38,400 nucleotides of DNA from Pseudomonadota bacterium (GTDB taxonomy: Bacteria > Vulcanimicrobiota > Vulcanimicrobiia > Eremiobacterales > Eremiobacteraceae): assembly GCA_021325335.1 (NCBI GenBank), contig JAJPHJ010000098.1, positions 1-38,400 on the forward strand, given 5' to 3'. A program made the translations under genes and the position numbers. Positions 27,370 to 35,543 of this stretch are shown here, piece after piece. The notes under the pieces were generated by a model that was given only the letters and a program-made list of their open reading frames with translations, was not told the origin of the DNA and did not search any database. Every line of letters starts with the position of its first letter. The stretch's first letter is position 1.

Positions 27370-30195
27370 CTACACCTTGAGAGCTTCTTCGACCGCCTGA
27401 TCCTCTGACCACGCCGCGCCTTCGGCTGCAAGCTTTTCGATCTCAACGTCGCTGAGCTGCTCGCGCAGCGCGCTCAGCAGCTGTTCGTAGCTCCACTGCT
27501 CGGTCGACTCGCGGGTTCTGCCCAGCTCGTCCAACTTCGCATCGACCCACCCGAGCAGCCGGGCAGCGGTTTGGGGATTGCCCCGCAGCGCCAGGATCAG
27601 GGCAAAATGCTGGACCGCCCATGCGGTGATGGCGGGAAATTGGGAGCGACGGGCAAGACGCACCGCTTTGCGGACAGAGTTCGCCGCGCCGTCAAGATCA
27701 CCCAAAGCGATCTGATACGCGGTGCCGTTCGTGTGGCGTATGGCGAGTGTGACCGCGTCGACGCGCTGCTGCGAAGCCATCGCTATCGCTTGACTTGCCA
27801 TCCGCCACGCCTCTTGCGGCTTGCCATCGGCAAATTCGACCTCTGCAAGATTGTCGGCCACGATGCTTGCGCCAAGCTCGTCGCCGATCGCCCGAAAGCC
27901 AGCAAGGGCCTTATGTTTGGAAGCGCGTCCCTGCGCGAAGTCCCCAAGGTTGTACGCGATCGCACCTTGGAGATCGAACGCGGCAGCGATGCCCCAACGA
28001 TCGCCACATGCTTGCAGCTCGCCGAGGGCTCGCGCATTTTCTTTCTTCGCCGCTTCCAGCTCGCCCATTTGAAACAAGCCCTGAGTGACCGAGTGATGTG
28101 CTCGGGCCACACCCGCAACGTCACCGATGCTTTCGAAGAGCTCCGCGGCCTTTTGCGCCAGCTCGTAGGTCCTGTGCCCCGAGCTGGTCCAGGATTGCCC
28201 GAGCAGCATCCACGCTACGACACCAGGGTGCTCACGAGCATCTACTTGCGCTCGCGCGCTCTCGACCCAGTAGTTTCCCTCCGATGACAGCCCTCCCCGA
28301 AACCAAAACTGGGCCAATCCTGCGACGATCTCGGCGCCGAGGATCGGGGCGTGGTGTTGCGTCAGGGCCCACTCCAAGGCCGCGCGGCTGTTGTCCAATT
28401 CCGATTCGACATCGGCCAGCCACGCCGCGGTCGACCCTTGACCAAAGCTCTTGGCGAAAGCCTTAGCTCGATCGCGAAAATGCTCAGCGTGGCGACGGTG
28501 AATAGATTCCCGCTCGTTCGTGACGGCGAGCTTCTCGAGCGCATACGCACGCGTTGATTCAAGCAGCCGGTATCGGGCTTTGGACTTCGTCGTATCTGCA
28601 GATACTAGGGACTTATCCGCCAACGATGAGACCACGTCGAGTATCTCGATCTCATCCGCAGGCTCGTCGCCGCACACCGCGACCACAGCGTCGATGCCGA
28701 ACCCTCCGGCAAAAACCCCCATCCGATTGAAGAGCCTCTGCTCGTGCGGCGAGAGCAGATTGTAGCTCCAATCGATGAGCGCACCTAAGGTCTTCTGCCG
28801 GGGCAGCGCAGTACGGCTGCCGCCCGTGAGGATCTTGAATCGCTCGTTCAAGCGCTGGGCGAGGTTTGGAATCGACAGCACCTTGACGCGCGCCGCGGCG
28901 AGCTCGATGGCGAACGGGATGCCATCGAGGTGCCGGCAAATGTCAGCGATGATCGCCGCGTTGTCGTCGGTGATGACGAACTGCGTTCCAGCCATGGCAG
29001 CGCGGTCGACAAACACCGCGATCGCCCCGTAGCGCATCGCCTCCTCGGCGCGCAGCGCCGATCCGATCTGGGGCGTCGCAAGTGACGGCAGCCGATGGGC
29101 CGTTTCCCCGGCGATGTTCAAGGGTTGGCGCGAGGTGGCCAACATTCGCACGTCCGGACAGCTCCGATGGATCGCATCGGCTAGCGTGGCAGCAGCGACG
29201 AGCAGATGTTCGCAATTGTCGAGGATGAGGAGCGCGTGTTTGCTCTTTAGCCAGGTGGTGATCGAATCGATCACTGAGCGCCCTCCCGCTTGGCGCAAGC
29301 CCAATGCACTCGCCGCGACGCTCGGGACGAGCTCGGGATCGGAGATCGGCGCTAGGTCCACAAACCAGACGCCGTCCGCAAAGCGATCGACGAGATCCGC
29401 CCCTGCCTGCAACGCGACCCGCGTCTTCCCGACACCGCCCGCGCCTGTGATCGTGAGCAAGCGGTGCGTTTCGATAAATGTCTTCACCTCGTCGATATCT
29501 TGCTCGCGCCCGATGAGGGCCGTCAGTTGCAGCGGCAAGTTGTTGGGATGCTCGTCGAGAGAATTGAGGGGCGAGAACTTGGATCGCAAACCGGGGGCTT
29601 CGAGCTGCCAGACGTGTTCTGGCTCTGCGAGGTCTTTGAGCCGTCTTAAACCCAGATCGAGCAGGACAACACCGTCGGGAAGATTGGTGCCAACCAACTT
29701 CTGCACGATGCTGGACAGCAGCACTTGCCCGCCGTGGCCGATCGACATCAGACGTCCGGTGCGGTTTACCGCGGGTCCGGAGTAATCGTTGTCGCGCTCG
29801 TGTGCGGAACCGCAATGGATAGCCATGCGGACCTGCAGACCGTCTACCTCGGAGAAGTCTACGGTTCCAAGCGCGCGTTGGCACTCGACGGCTGCTGCGA
29901 GAGCGTCATCGGCCCGTGCAAATGCAGCGCAAAACGCGTCACCGACCGTCTTGAAAATGAAACCGTCGTGCTTCTCGATGATCGACCGTAGCAGCTCGTC
30001 GTGGCGTTTGACCGCGACCGCCATAGCGTCTCGGTGCTGTTCCCAGCGCTGCGTGCTGCCTTCGATGTCCGTAAAGAGAAACGTGACCGTGCCAGTAGGT
30101 AAAGGCACGGGTCTTTGAGGCCTCTTCTGAGCCTCGCTTGCGCCCGGCATTGCCAACCAAGATTCAAAGCCTGAGGGATCTAACCCCGCGCGCAT
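27370..30195 (-). CDS. Class III adenylate cyclase - AfsR/NB-ARC ATPase - TPR protein (long form)
   Basis: 941 residues. The cyclase domain (about 34-205) has the complete set of key residues: Asp43 (FTDIEGS), Lys82, Asp86 (VGDAF), Asp137, Asn144 and Arg148. The ATPase has Walker A GAGGVGKT near residue 250 and Walker B ALLILDNCEH, followed by the GIPFAIELAAAR and LIDWSYNLLSPHEQRLF segments. The C-terminal 350 or so residues are TPR-like helical hairpins (for example MGELEAAKKENARALGELQACGD, GDFAQGRASKHKALAGFRAIGDE). There is no DNA-binding HTH at the end, so it is not a LuxR regulator. ATG 30195 is supported by GAGGT about 7 bases upstream; Met16 is an alternative. It is a paralogue of the gene at 21427. 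A cytoplasmic signal-integrating STAND ATPase is inferred. Confidence 0.92.
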   Translation of the reverse strand: MRAGLDPSGFESWLAMPGASEAQKRPQRPVPLPTGTVTFLFTDIEGSTQRWEQHRDAMAVAVKRHDELLRSIIEKHDGFIFKTVGDAFCAAFARADDALAAAVECQRALGTVDFSEVDGLQVRMAIHCGSAHERDNDYSGPAVNRTGRLMSIGHGGQVLLSSIVQKLVGTNLPDGVVLLDLGLRRLKDLAEPEHVWQLEAPGLRSKFSPLNSLDEHPNNLPLQLTALIGREQDIDEVKTFIETHRLLTITGAGGVGKTRVALQAGADLVDRFADGVWFVDLAPISDPELVPSVAASALGLRQAGGRSVIDSITTWLKSKHALLILDNCEHLLVAAATLADAIHRSCPDVRMLATSRQPLNIAGETAHRLPSLATPQIGSALRAEEAMRYGAIAVFVDRAAMAGTQFVITDDNAAIIADICRHLDGIPFAIELAAARVKVLSIPNLAQRLNERFKILTGGSRTALPRQKTLGALIDWSYNLLSPHEQRLFNRMGVFAGGFGIDAVVAVCGDEPADEIEILDVVSSLADKSLVSADTTKSKARYRLLESTRAYALEKLAVTNERESIHRRHAEHFRDRAKAFAKSFGQGSTAAWLADVESELDNSRAALEWALTQHHAPILGAEIVAGLAQFWFRGGLSSEGNYWVESARAQVDAREHPGVVAWMLLGQSWTSSGHRTYELAQKAAELFESIGDVAGVARAHHSVTQGLFQMGELEAAKKENARALGELQACGDRWGIAAAFDLQGAIAYNLGDFAQGRASKHKALAGFRAIGDELGASIVADNLAEVEFADGKPQEAWRMASQAIAMASQQRVDAVTLAIRHTNGTAYQIALGDLDGAANSVRKAVRLARRSQFPAITAWAVQHFALILALRGNPQTAARLLGWVDAKLDELGRTRESTEQWSYEQLLSALREQLSDVEIEKLAAEGAAWSEDQAVEEALKV

Positions 30196-30234
30196 GTGGC
30201 GACCTCATGCGTCGTCATTGCACGACCACGGAGC

Positions 30235-30254
30235 CTTCGCCATGGCTGGCGAAG
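30235..30254. repeat. Intergenic palindrome upstream of tRNA-Ser
   Basis: CTTCGCC-ATGGCT-GGCGAAG is a perfect 7-bp stem with a 6-base loop, within the 75 bases between the long cyclase start and the tRNA gene. Flanking CC..GAAGG bases suggest an alternative, longer pairing. It may be a dispersed repeat or part of a leader; function unknown. Confidence 0.4.
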
Positions 30255-30270
30255 TCGAAGGCACAGATCT

Positions 30271-30360
30271 GGAGGGGTGACAGAGCGGTTGAATGTGGCG
30301 GTCTTGAAAACCGTTAGGGATGCAAGTCCCTCGTGAGTTCGAATCTCACCCCCTCCGCCA
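30271..30360 (+). tRNA. tRNA-Ser (anticodon UGA)
   Basis: A 90-base class II tRNA with a long variable arm. The acceptor GGAGGGG pairs with CCCCTCC, followed by discriminator G and encoded CCA at 30358-30360. The D-arm region contains GAGCGGTTGAAT. The anticodon loop CTTGAAA lies between CGGT and ACCG, giving anticodon TGA, which reads UCN serine codons (mainly UCA). The variable arm TAGGGATGCAAGTCCCTC and T-loop GTTCGAATC are clear. The acylphosphatase gene begins 10 bases downstream. Confidence 0.97.
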
Positions 30361-30370
30361 GTATTGCGAC

Positions 30371-30643
30371 GTGGCACGCCTCCATCTGATCGTCCGGGGT
30401 CGCGTGCAGGGCGTCTTCTTCCGCGCCAGCGCGCAGGAAGAAGCACAGAGGCTTGGACTCGTCGGCTGCGTCCGCAACCGCTTCGACGGATCGGTCGAGA
30501 TCATCGCCGAGGGAGATCCATCGCCGCTTGCGAGTCTGCGATCGTGGGCCAGCCGCGGGCCTGACGGCGCGGCGGTGGAGTACGTGGACGAAATCGCCGA
30601 GGCACCGACCGGAGAATTCCGGCGCTTCAGCGTGAGTGGTTGA
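30371..30643 (+). CDS. acyP: Acylphosphatase
   Basis: Small cytoplasmic enzyme that hydrolyses carboxyl-phosphate bonds. 90 residues from GTG 30371, the usual length. The catalytic Arg18 is in GRVQGVFFR and Asn36 in GCVRNRFDGSVE; both are diagnostic and intact. The open frame runs further back into the tRNA gene, so those upstream starts are rejected. No clear Shine-Dalgarno is seen between tRNA and GTG. It might be expressed by read-through from the tRNA promoter. Its 3' end overlaps the convergent MocA-like gene by 17 bases. Confidence 0.93.
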   Translation: MARLHLIVRGRVQGVFFRASAQEEAQRLGLVGCVRNRFDGSVEIIAEGDPSPLASLRSWASRGPDGAAVEYVDEIAEAPTGEFRRFSVSG

Positions 30644-31244
30644 GGCGCGCCAACCGCCCGTAGTCTTCGGGGGTGTCGATGTCGGCGAAGGCGTCCGGGT
30701 GGCTTGCGGCCACAAATTCCAAACGGCTGGCATGCCGCCTCGCATAACTCTTGGCTCCAGCATCGCCGCGTAACTTTTGGAGTTGTGCGAAGTCCGGCTT
30801 CGGGAAAAGCGCCGGAGATCCCCAAGTGCCGTTCGCGCGCAGCGCGACGATGCTCGCGCGGCGGTCGGCATGCCGTGCGATGAGTGCGTCGAGATCCTCT
30901 GCGGTCACAAAAGGCTGGTCGGCGATACTGAAGATGCACGCGTCATCGTCTTCGTGTTGCGCGAGGCCCGATCGCAGCGATCCCGCAAGACCATTTTCCC
31001 AATCATCGTTGACGACGACGGCGCAGCGACGCGGATCGACCGCCAGCAGGATGCGTTCGGCGTACGCGCCCAAAACGAGCGTGCACGTCAGCGCCAGCGA
31101 ACGTGCGGCTGCGTCGACAGCGCGCTGGAGGAGCGGCGATCCGTCGATCGGCAGCAATAATTTCGATCCCCTGCTCCCGAACCGGCGACCTGCGCCTGCA
31201 GCGAGAATCACGCATCCGACGCGCGGCGCCGCTCTCATCGTCAT
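30627..31244 (-). CDS. MocA/MobA-like nucleotidyltransferase
   Basis: 205 residues with the NTP_transf_3 fold. The start CVILAAGAGRRFGSRGSKLLLP contains the nucleotide-binding LAAG-x-[GS]-x-R-[FM]-G motif and the conserved Lys28. ADQPFV is the metal-site motif of MocA-type enzymes (GDQP in most), and the C-terminal DIDTPEDY is typical. Relatives transfer CMP or GMP to molybdopterin, or NMP to other cofactors. No molybdenum-enzyme or xanthine-dehydrogenase-type gene is nearby, so the substrate is open. ATG 31244 overlaps the stop of the phosphatase gene (ATGA), which shows translational coupling; the open frame to 31418 lies inside that gene and is rejected. Confidence 0.85.
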   Translation of the reverse strand: MTMRAAPRVGCVILAAGAGRRFGSRGSKLLLPIDGSPLLQRAVDAAARSLALTCTLVLGAYAERILLAVDPRRCAVVVNDDWENGLAGSLRSGLAQHEDDDACIFSIADQPFVTAEDLDALIARHADRRASIVALRANGTWGSPALFPKPDFAQLQKLRGDAGAKSYARRHASRLEFVAASHPDAFADIDTPEDYGRLARLNHSR

Positions 31245-32035
31245 CGATCGCCTTTGAGCACGGCGAGCATCGCGTCGTGGATTTTGCCGTTCGAAGCCAC
31301 GATCTCGCCGGCGTCCAGCCGTGCCGGGCCGCCGCCATAGTCGCTCGTCTTGCCGCCGGCTTCGGTCACGATCAGCGCTCCCGCCGCGATATCCCAAGCG
31401 TGCAGACTTGGTTCCCAAAAACCGTCGAACCGCCCGGCAGCGACATAACAGAGGTCCAGGGCGGCTGAGCCGTCGCGACGCAACGCTTGCGCTGCATTCA
31501 TGAAATCTGCGAATGCTTTGAGGTTGCCGATGGGGTCGTCGACGCGATGCGCGGGAAAGCCCGTCGCAAGCAGCGCATCGCAGAGGTCATCTTGATCCGA
31601 AACGTGCAGCTCCGTGCCGTTGCACCGCGCGCCTCCGCCTCGCAGAGCGATGTACTCCTCATCGGCCATCGGATCGTAAACGACCCCGCTTTGGACCTCC
31701 CCATCACTTTCGATGGCGATCGACACGGAGAAGCAGCGGTACCCGTGAGCGTAATTCGTCGTTCCGTCGAGCGGGTCCACGATCCAACGATGCGTCGCGT
31801 CGCGTCCGCTCGTGCCCGTCTCCTCGCCCAGCACGACGTCGTCCGGGAAGCGGCGTGCGATGAGCGACCGGATCAGCGCTTCGCTTTGCGTGTCCGCCTC
31901 AGTCACGAGATTCGAGCGCACGTCTTTCGAGCGGACGCCGATGTGCGTTCCTAGCTTGCCGCGTAAGAGCGCTCCGGCTTGCCGGGCAGCGCCTCGCGCG
32001 AGCTCAAATCGTTCGTCGTTCAAGCGACTCGTCAC
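31241..32035 (-). CDS. Inositol monophosphatase family protein
   Basis: 264 residues. Metal-site motifs of the Mg2+-dependent, lithium-sensitive phosphatases are intact: GEE at 70-72, DPLDGTTN at 87-94 (Asp87, Asp90) and WDIAAG at 214-219 (Asp215). Possible substrates by family are myo-inositol-1-phosphate, histidinol phosphate or other phosphomonoesters; the sequence does not decide. The start is GTG 32035, overlapping the stop of the flavoprotein gene (GTGA), and its own stop overlaps the nucleotidyltransferase start. It is the middle member of a three-gene coupled operon. Confidence 0.93.
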   Translation of the reverse strand: MTSRLNDERFELARGAARQAGALLRGKLGTHIGVRSKDVRSNLVTEADTQSEALIRSLIARRFPDDVVLGEETGTSGRDATHRWIVDPLDGTTNYAHGYRCFSVSIAIESDGEVQSGVVYDPMADEEYIALRGGGARCNGTELHVSDQDDLCDALLATGFPAHRVDDPIGNLKAFADFMNAAQALRRDGSAALDLCYVAAGRFDGFWEPSLHAWDIAAGALIVTEAGGKTSDYGGGPARLDAGEIVASNGKIHDAMLAVLKGDR

Positions 32036-33399
32036 TTGGGGGCTCCGGCAGGGTCTTTAGAGTCGAAGAGGCGCGCGAGACTGGGCAATCCTTCAGCGTA
32101 TGTCGGATGGATGTGCACGCACGCATCCAGACGCTGCCAGGTCGAACCCGATTCCATGTGCGCTAAGATGACGTGCACGAGCTCGCCCGCCTCGTATCCG
32201 ACCAAGGTCGCGCCGATAATCCGATCCTTTTCGTCCACGAGCAAGCGATAAAAGCCGTTCTCTTCGTTCCATTCGATCGCTCGAGACACGCGGTCTAATC
32301 CGAGCGTCACGGCGCGCGCGTTGATCCCGCGTTTTTGTGCCGATTCGGCATCGAGGCCGACACGGGCGACCTGCGGTTCCGTGAAAGTCGTGTAAGCGAG
32401 CACGCGATCGTCTCGCGTGCGTTGGCCGCCGGCGAGGATCGCCTTGAGCCGGCGGAAATCTTCCCACGATACGTGCGTGAATTGCGGTTGCCCGGCCACG
32501 TCGCCGATCGCGTAGACGCCTTTGCACGTCGTTTGGAGATGTTCGTCCACGCGCACGTAGCCCCGCTTGTCGAGTTCGATCCCGCTCGCGGCCACGTCAA
32601 GTTGCTGCGTATTCGGCGTCCTTCCCGTCGCTACGAGCAGCGCGTCGCCCGTGAGATGTTCACCGTTGTCCAGGACCAATTCGAATTCGCCGGCATGCTT
32701 TACCGAAGCGACCATGCGCCCCAGATGCAAGGCCAAAGCATCGCGCGCGAGGCTCTTCTGAAGCGCTTCGCTCGCATCGGGTTCTTCGCGCGAAAGAACC
32801 CGCGGGTTGCCGTCGACGATGTGGACCTCGCTCCCCAGCCGCGCCATGCCTTGGCCGAGCTCGAGTCCGATATAGCCTGCGCCGAGGACGAGCAACCGTC
32901 GCGGCAGCTCTCGCAGCTCGAAGATGTTCGCGTTCGTGAGAAACGGCGTTCCCGCTAGTCCGGGGATGTCGGGAACGTGCGCGCTCGTGCCGGTGTCGAT
33001 GACGATGATGGGCGCTTGCGCCGTCGTCTCGCCTCCTCGGACGGTCTTATCGCCGACGAACACCGCTGTTTCTCGCACGATGCGAACTGATGAAGCCTCG
33101 AGCCCTTTCTCAATGGAACGTTCGAACCGGTCGCGGATCGATCGGACGCGATCCATGACCGCGGGAAAATCCACGCTCACGACGGCGCTCACACCCAGTG
33201 GGGTCATGCGGCGCGCTCGCCCCGCATTGTGCGCCGCTGCGAGGAGCGCTTTCGACGGCGTGCAGCCGTAATTGATGCACGAACCACCGAAGCGACCGCG
33301 CTCGAAGAGCATCACCTTCTTGCCTTGCGCTGCGAGGTCGAGCGCCAGCGGCACGCCCCCCTGGCCGCTGCCGATGATAATCGCGTCGAGTGTTTCCAT
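32032..33399 (-). CDS. Class I flavoprotein disulfide reductase (mercuric reductase / dihydrolipoyl dehydrogenase-like)
   Basis: 455 residues. The N-terminal FAD fold starts DAIIIGSGQGGVPLALDLA; the redox pair is Cys41-Cys46 in GGSCINYGCTPSK. The NAD(P)-binding GAGYIGLELG, the second FAD motif GVYAIGDVAG and the C-terminal base HPTYAE (His431, Glu436) are all present. There is no N-terminal heavy-metal domain and no C-terminal cysteine pair, so it is probably not a true mercuric reductase. No merR or lipoyl-enzyme genes are adjacent. Similar proteins are often annotated mercuric reductase without evidence. It is the first gene of the coupled three-gene operon. The physiological disulfide substrate is unknown. 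Confidence 0.88.
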   Translation of the reverse strand: METLDAIIIGSGQGGVPLALDLAAQGKKVMLFERGRFGGSCINYGCTPSKALLAAAHNAGRARRMTPLGVSAVVSVDFPAVMDRVRSIRDRFERSIEKGLEASSVRIVRETAVFVGDKTVRGGETTAQAPIIVIDTGTSAHVPDIPGLAGTPFLTNANIFELRELPRRLLVLGAGYIGLELGQGMARLGSEVHIVDGNPRVLSREEPDASEALQKSLARDALALHLGRMVASVKHAGEFELVLDNGEHLTGDALLVATGRTPNTQQLDVAASGIELDKRGYVRVDEHLQTTCKGVYAIGDVAGQPQFTHVSWEDFRRLKAILAGGQRTRDDRVLAYTTFTEPQVARVGLDAESAQKRGINARAVTLGLDRVSRAIEWNEENGFYRLLVDEKDRIIGATLVGYEAGELVHVILAHMESGSTWQRLDACVHIHPTYAEGLPSLARLFDSKDPAGAPK

Positions 33400-33412
33400 C
33401 GGTTCTCCGTTT

Positions 33413-33432
33413 GCCGCGAATGAATTCGCGGC
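33413..33432. repeat. CGCGAAT/ATTCGCG palindrome, copy 2
   Basis: GCCGCGAAT-GA-ATTCGCGGC is a perfect 9-bp inverted repeat. It stands between the stop of the HAD gene (33435) and the start of the flavoprotein gene (33399), both on the minus strand. It shares its core with the terminator-like palindrome at 1446-1463, so it is probably a terminator for the HAD gene and part of a dispersed family. Confidence 0.6.
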
Positions 33433-33434
33433 GG

Positions 33435-34115
33435 CTACATGATGACGCGCAGCACGTCCTCAAGCTGGGTGACGATTGCGGTCGGGGCGGGCACGTTCGT
33501 CGGGTACTTCTTGCCCTCCCAGTCGAACCAGATGGCGCGCATGCCTGCACCGAGCGCACCAAGGACGTCGTTGTACGGGTCGTCACCGATATACCAGATG
33601 TTTTCGGGCGGTGCTTCCAAGCACTCGCGCAGCGCGTCAAAAGCTTGAACGCTGGGCTTGCGCACGCCAAGATCGTCGCTCACGAGGACCGGCGCTGCGA
33701 ATCCGACGAGATCCGCTTTGCACTGCTGCAGCGGATTCCACCCGTTTGTGAGGATCGCATGGGGGATCCCCACGCGGTCGAGCGCGCGCAACAGCTCCGC
33801 CGCTCCCGGTAGCGCTTCGACGTGCTGCGGCGTTCGCTCGATCGTCAGTCGCTTGAAAGCCACGAATGCTTCCGCAGACGCCGGGCCTTCCAACATAGCT
33901 TCGAACGCAGCGTCAAACGCCTGCGCGAGGGTGCATGCGCCGGAGCGATATTGCGCGATCTGCGCGTCGGCGATCTCCGCGGCGCGGCGTTCGTCGAAAG
34001 CGCGCCCCCTCGACGCGGCGATCTGCTGCAACAATTCGATCAAGGTCGTTCGTTCGAGCGCGTGATCCACGCCGAGCGTATGGTCGAAATCAAATCCGAC
34101 TGCAAGACGTCTCAC
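33435..34115 (-). CDS. HAD-superfamily hydrolase
   Basis: 226 residues from GTG 34115. Motif I is DFDHT (AVGFDFDHTLG), motif II is AILTNGW, the Lys of motif III is within GVRKPS, and motif IV is YIGDDPYNDVLGA. An inserted helical cap lies between motifs I and II, as in subfamily I phosphatases. GTG 34115 (AGGA 4 bases before) is chosen because the longer open frame to 34199 would overlap the divergent aminotransferase start. The 55 bases between the two starts would hold both promoters. Substrate unknown; phosphoglycolate- or nucleotide-type phosphatases share this architecture. Confidence 0.85.
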   Translation of the reverse strand: MRRLAVGFDFDHTLGVDHALERTTLIELLQQIAASRGRAFDERRAAEIADAQIAQYRSGACTLAQAFDAAFEAMLEGPASAEAFVAFKRLTIERTPQHVEALPGAAELLRALDRVGIPHAILTNGWNPLQQCKADLVGFAAPVLVSDDLGVRKPSVQAFDALRECLEAPPENIWYIGDDPYNDVLGALGAGMRAIWFDWEGKKYPTNVPAPTAIVTQLEDVLRVIM

Positions 34116-34170
34116 GCGTCCTGGCTTTCCCGCAGCATGTGTCGCTTTCCGCGCTGTCGAACCTTGCAAG

Positions 34171-35499
34171 ATGCCGCAAACATCTGCAGCCATTCCCACC
34201 TACGTGCTGCCGGGGCCCAAAGGCAAGGCCGTCGTCGAGCGCGAGACCGCGCGCCTCACGACCGGAACGAAGACCGCACCGGTCGTCGTCAAATCGGCGA
34301 AAGGCTTGCTTGTTGAGGACGTGGACGGGAATGTCTTTTTAGACTTCACGAACGGCATGGTCGCCGCCACCGGCCACGCCCACCCCAAGGTGGCCACAGC
34401 CATCGCCGAACAAGCCGAACGCTGGCTCTTCATCAATAGTCCAGACTTCTATTCGCCGCTTCAAGCCGAGGTAGCCGAGCGTCTCGCAAAGCTCGTGCCC
34501 GGGATCGCGGGCAAGAAAGTGTTCCTATGCAACAGCGGGACCGAGGCGAACGAAGCCGCCCTCAAAGCCACGCGCTGGAACAAGCCGACGCGCAAGCGCC
34601 TCATAGGATTTTTGGGAGCTTTCCACGGCCGCACGATGGGCGCGAATGCGCTCACGGCGAGCAAGATCGCGCAGCGCGCACGCTTCACTTCGAACATCCC
34701 AGACGTCCATCACGTGCCCTACGCGACCTGCTATCGTTGTCCGTACAAGATGTCGTACCCGAGCTGCGACATCTGGTGCGCGCGCATCTTGGAGGAAGTC
34801 TATTTCAAACAGCTCATCCCGCCCGATGAGGTGTCCGCCATCTTCGTGGAACCGATCCAAGGCGAGGGCGGCTACATCGTGCCGCCGCCTGAGTTCATCC
34901 ACATCATCCGCGACATCGCTGAGCGCCACGGTATCGCGTACGTGGACGACGAAGTGCAAGCGGGGATCGGCAAGACCGGCAAGATGCTCGCCATCGAACA
35001 CTTCGGCGTCAGCGGCAATTGCACGTCGGTCGGTAAAGCCGTGGGATCAGGCGTCGCCGTCGCCGCCCAAATCCTCGACGCGGACCTCGACTTCGGACAA
35101 AGCGGCGCCCACTCGAACACTTTCGGCGGCAATGGCATCGGATTGGCCGCCGTCAAGGCCACGCTCGACGTCATGGAAGAAGAAAAACTCGTCGAGCGCG
35201 CGCGCGAACTCGGGGAGTACTTCATCGCAAAACTGCGGGAGCTTGCGGAGCGCCATCCCGCCATCGGCGACGTGCGTGGCAAAGGTTTGATGCTCGCCAT
35301 CGATTTCGTCACCGACCGCGCCAGCCGCAACCACAACACCGAGCTGCGCGACCGGGTTTTGGGGCGCTGTTTCGTGCACGGCCTCATGCTCTTGCCCGCC
35401 GGGTTCTCGGCGATCCGCTTCACGCCGGCGCTCGTGGTCGATCGCGAGCAGATCGACCATGCGGTCGCGGTCCTCGATCGGTCGATCCGCGAGGCGTAA
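34171..35499 (+). CDS. Class III pyridoxal-phosphate aminotransferase
   Basis: 442 residues. Fold-type I class III motifs are present: NSGTEANEAALK (121-132), FHGRTMGANALT, VEPIQGEGGY (226-235), the cofactor-binding VDDEVQAGIGKTG (258-270) and the Schiff-base Lys289 in SVGKAVGSG. A cysteine-rich insert CYRCPY..CDIWC (Cys187, 190, 199, 203) resembles a group of mainly archaeal-type ornithine/4-aminobutyrate aminotransferases. The substrate is probably an omega-amino acid (4-aminobutyrate or ornithine), not resolvable here. ATG 34171 has only a weak AAG ribosome site. A 9-bp palindrome (35500-35519) starts right after the stop. Confidence 0.92.
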   Translation: MPQTSAAIPTYVLPGPKGKAVVERETARLTTGTKTAPVVVKSAKGLLVEDVDGNVFLDFTNGMVAATGHAHPKVATAIAEQAERWLFINSPDFYSPLQAEVAERLAKLVPGIAGKKVFLCNSGTEANEAALKATRWNKPTRKRLIGFLGAFHGRTMGANALTASKIAQRARFTSNIPDVHHVPYATCYRCPYKMSYPSCDIWCARILEEVYFKQLIPPDEVSAIFVEPIQGEGGYIVPPPEFIHIIRDIAERHGIAYVDDEVQAGIGKTGKMLAIEHFGVSGNCTSVGKAVGSGVAVAAQILDADLDFGQSGAHSNTFGGNGIGLAAVKATLDVMEEEKLVERARELGEYFIAKLRELAERHPAIGDVRGKGLMLAIDFVTDRASRNHNTELRDRVLGRCFVHGLMLLPAGFSAIRFTPALVVDREQIDHAVAVLDRSIREA

Positions 35500-35519
35500 G
35501 GCGGACCTAAAGGTCCGCC
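35500..35519. repeat. GGCGGACCT/AGGTCCGCC intergenic hairpin, copy 2
   Basis: GGCGGACCT-AA-AGGTCCGCC is a perfect 9-bp inverted repeat directly after the aminotransferase stop and 24 bases before the next start. It matches copy 1 at 9442-9459, including the trailing CGCT. It may serve as terminator of the aminotransferase gene. Confidence 0.55.
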
Positions 35520-35543
35520 GCTACACGGAGCTAGGAGAACGAC

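Noticed and set aside
31245-31418. 58-residue N-terminal extension of the nucleotidyltransferase
   Set aside because: It is Arg-rich out-of-frame sequence within the phosphatase gene; the LAAG motif normally lies within about 15 residues of the start.
32032-33399. Annotation as mercuric reductase MerA
   Set aside because: No heavy-metal domain, no C-terminal Cys pair and no mer neighbours.
34116-34199. 28-residue N-terminal extension of the HAD hydrolase
   Set aside because: It would overlap the divergent aminotransferase start; GTG 34115 places the DxD motif near the N-terminus as usual.
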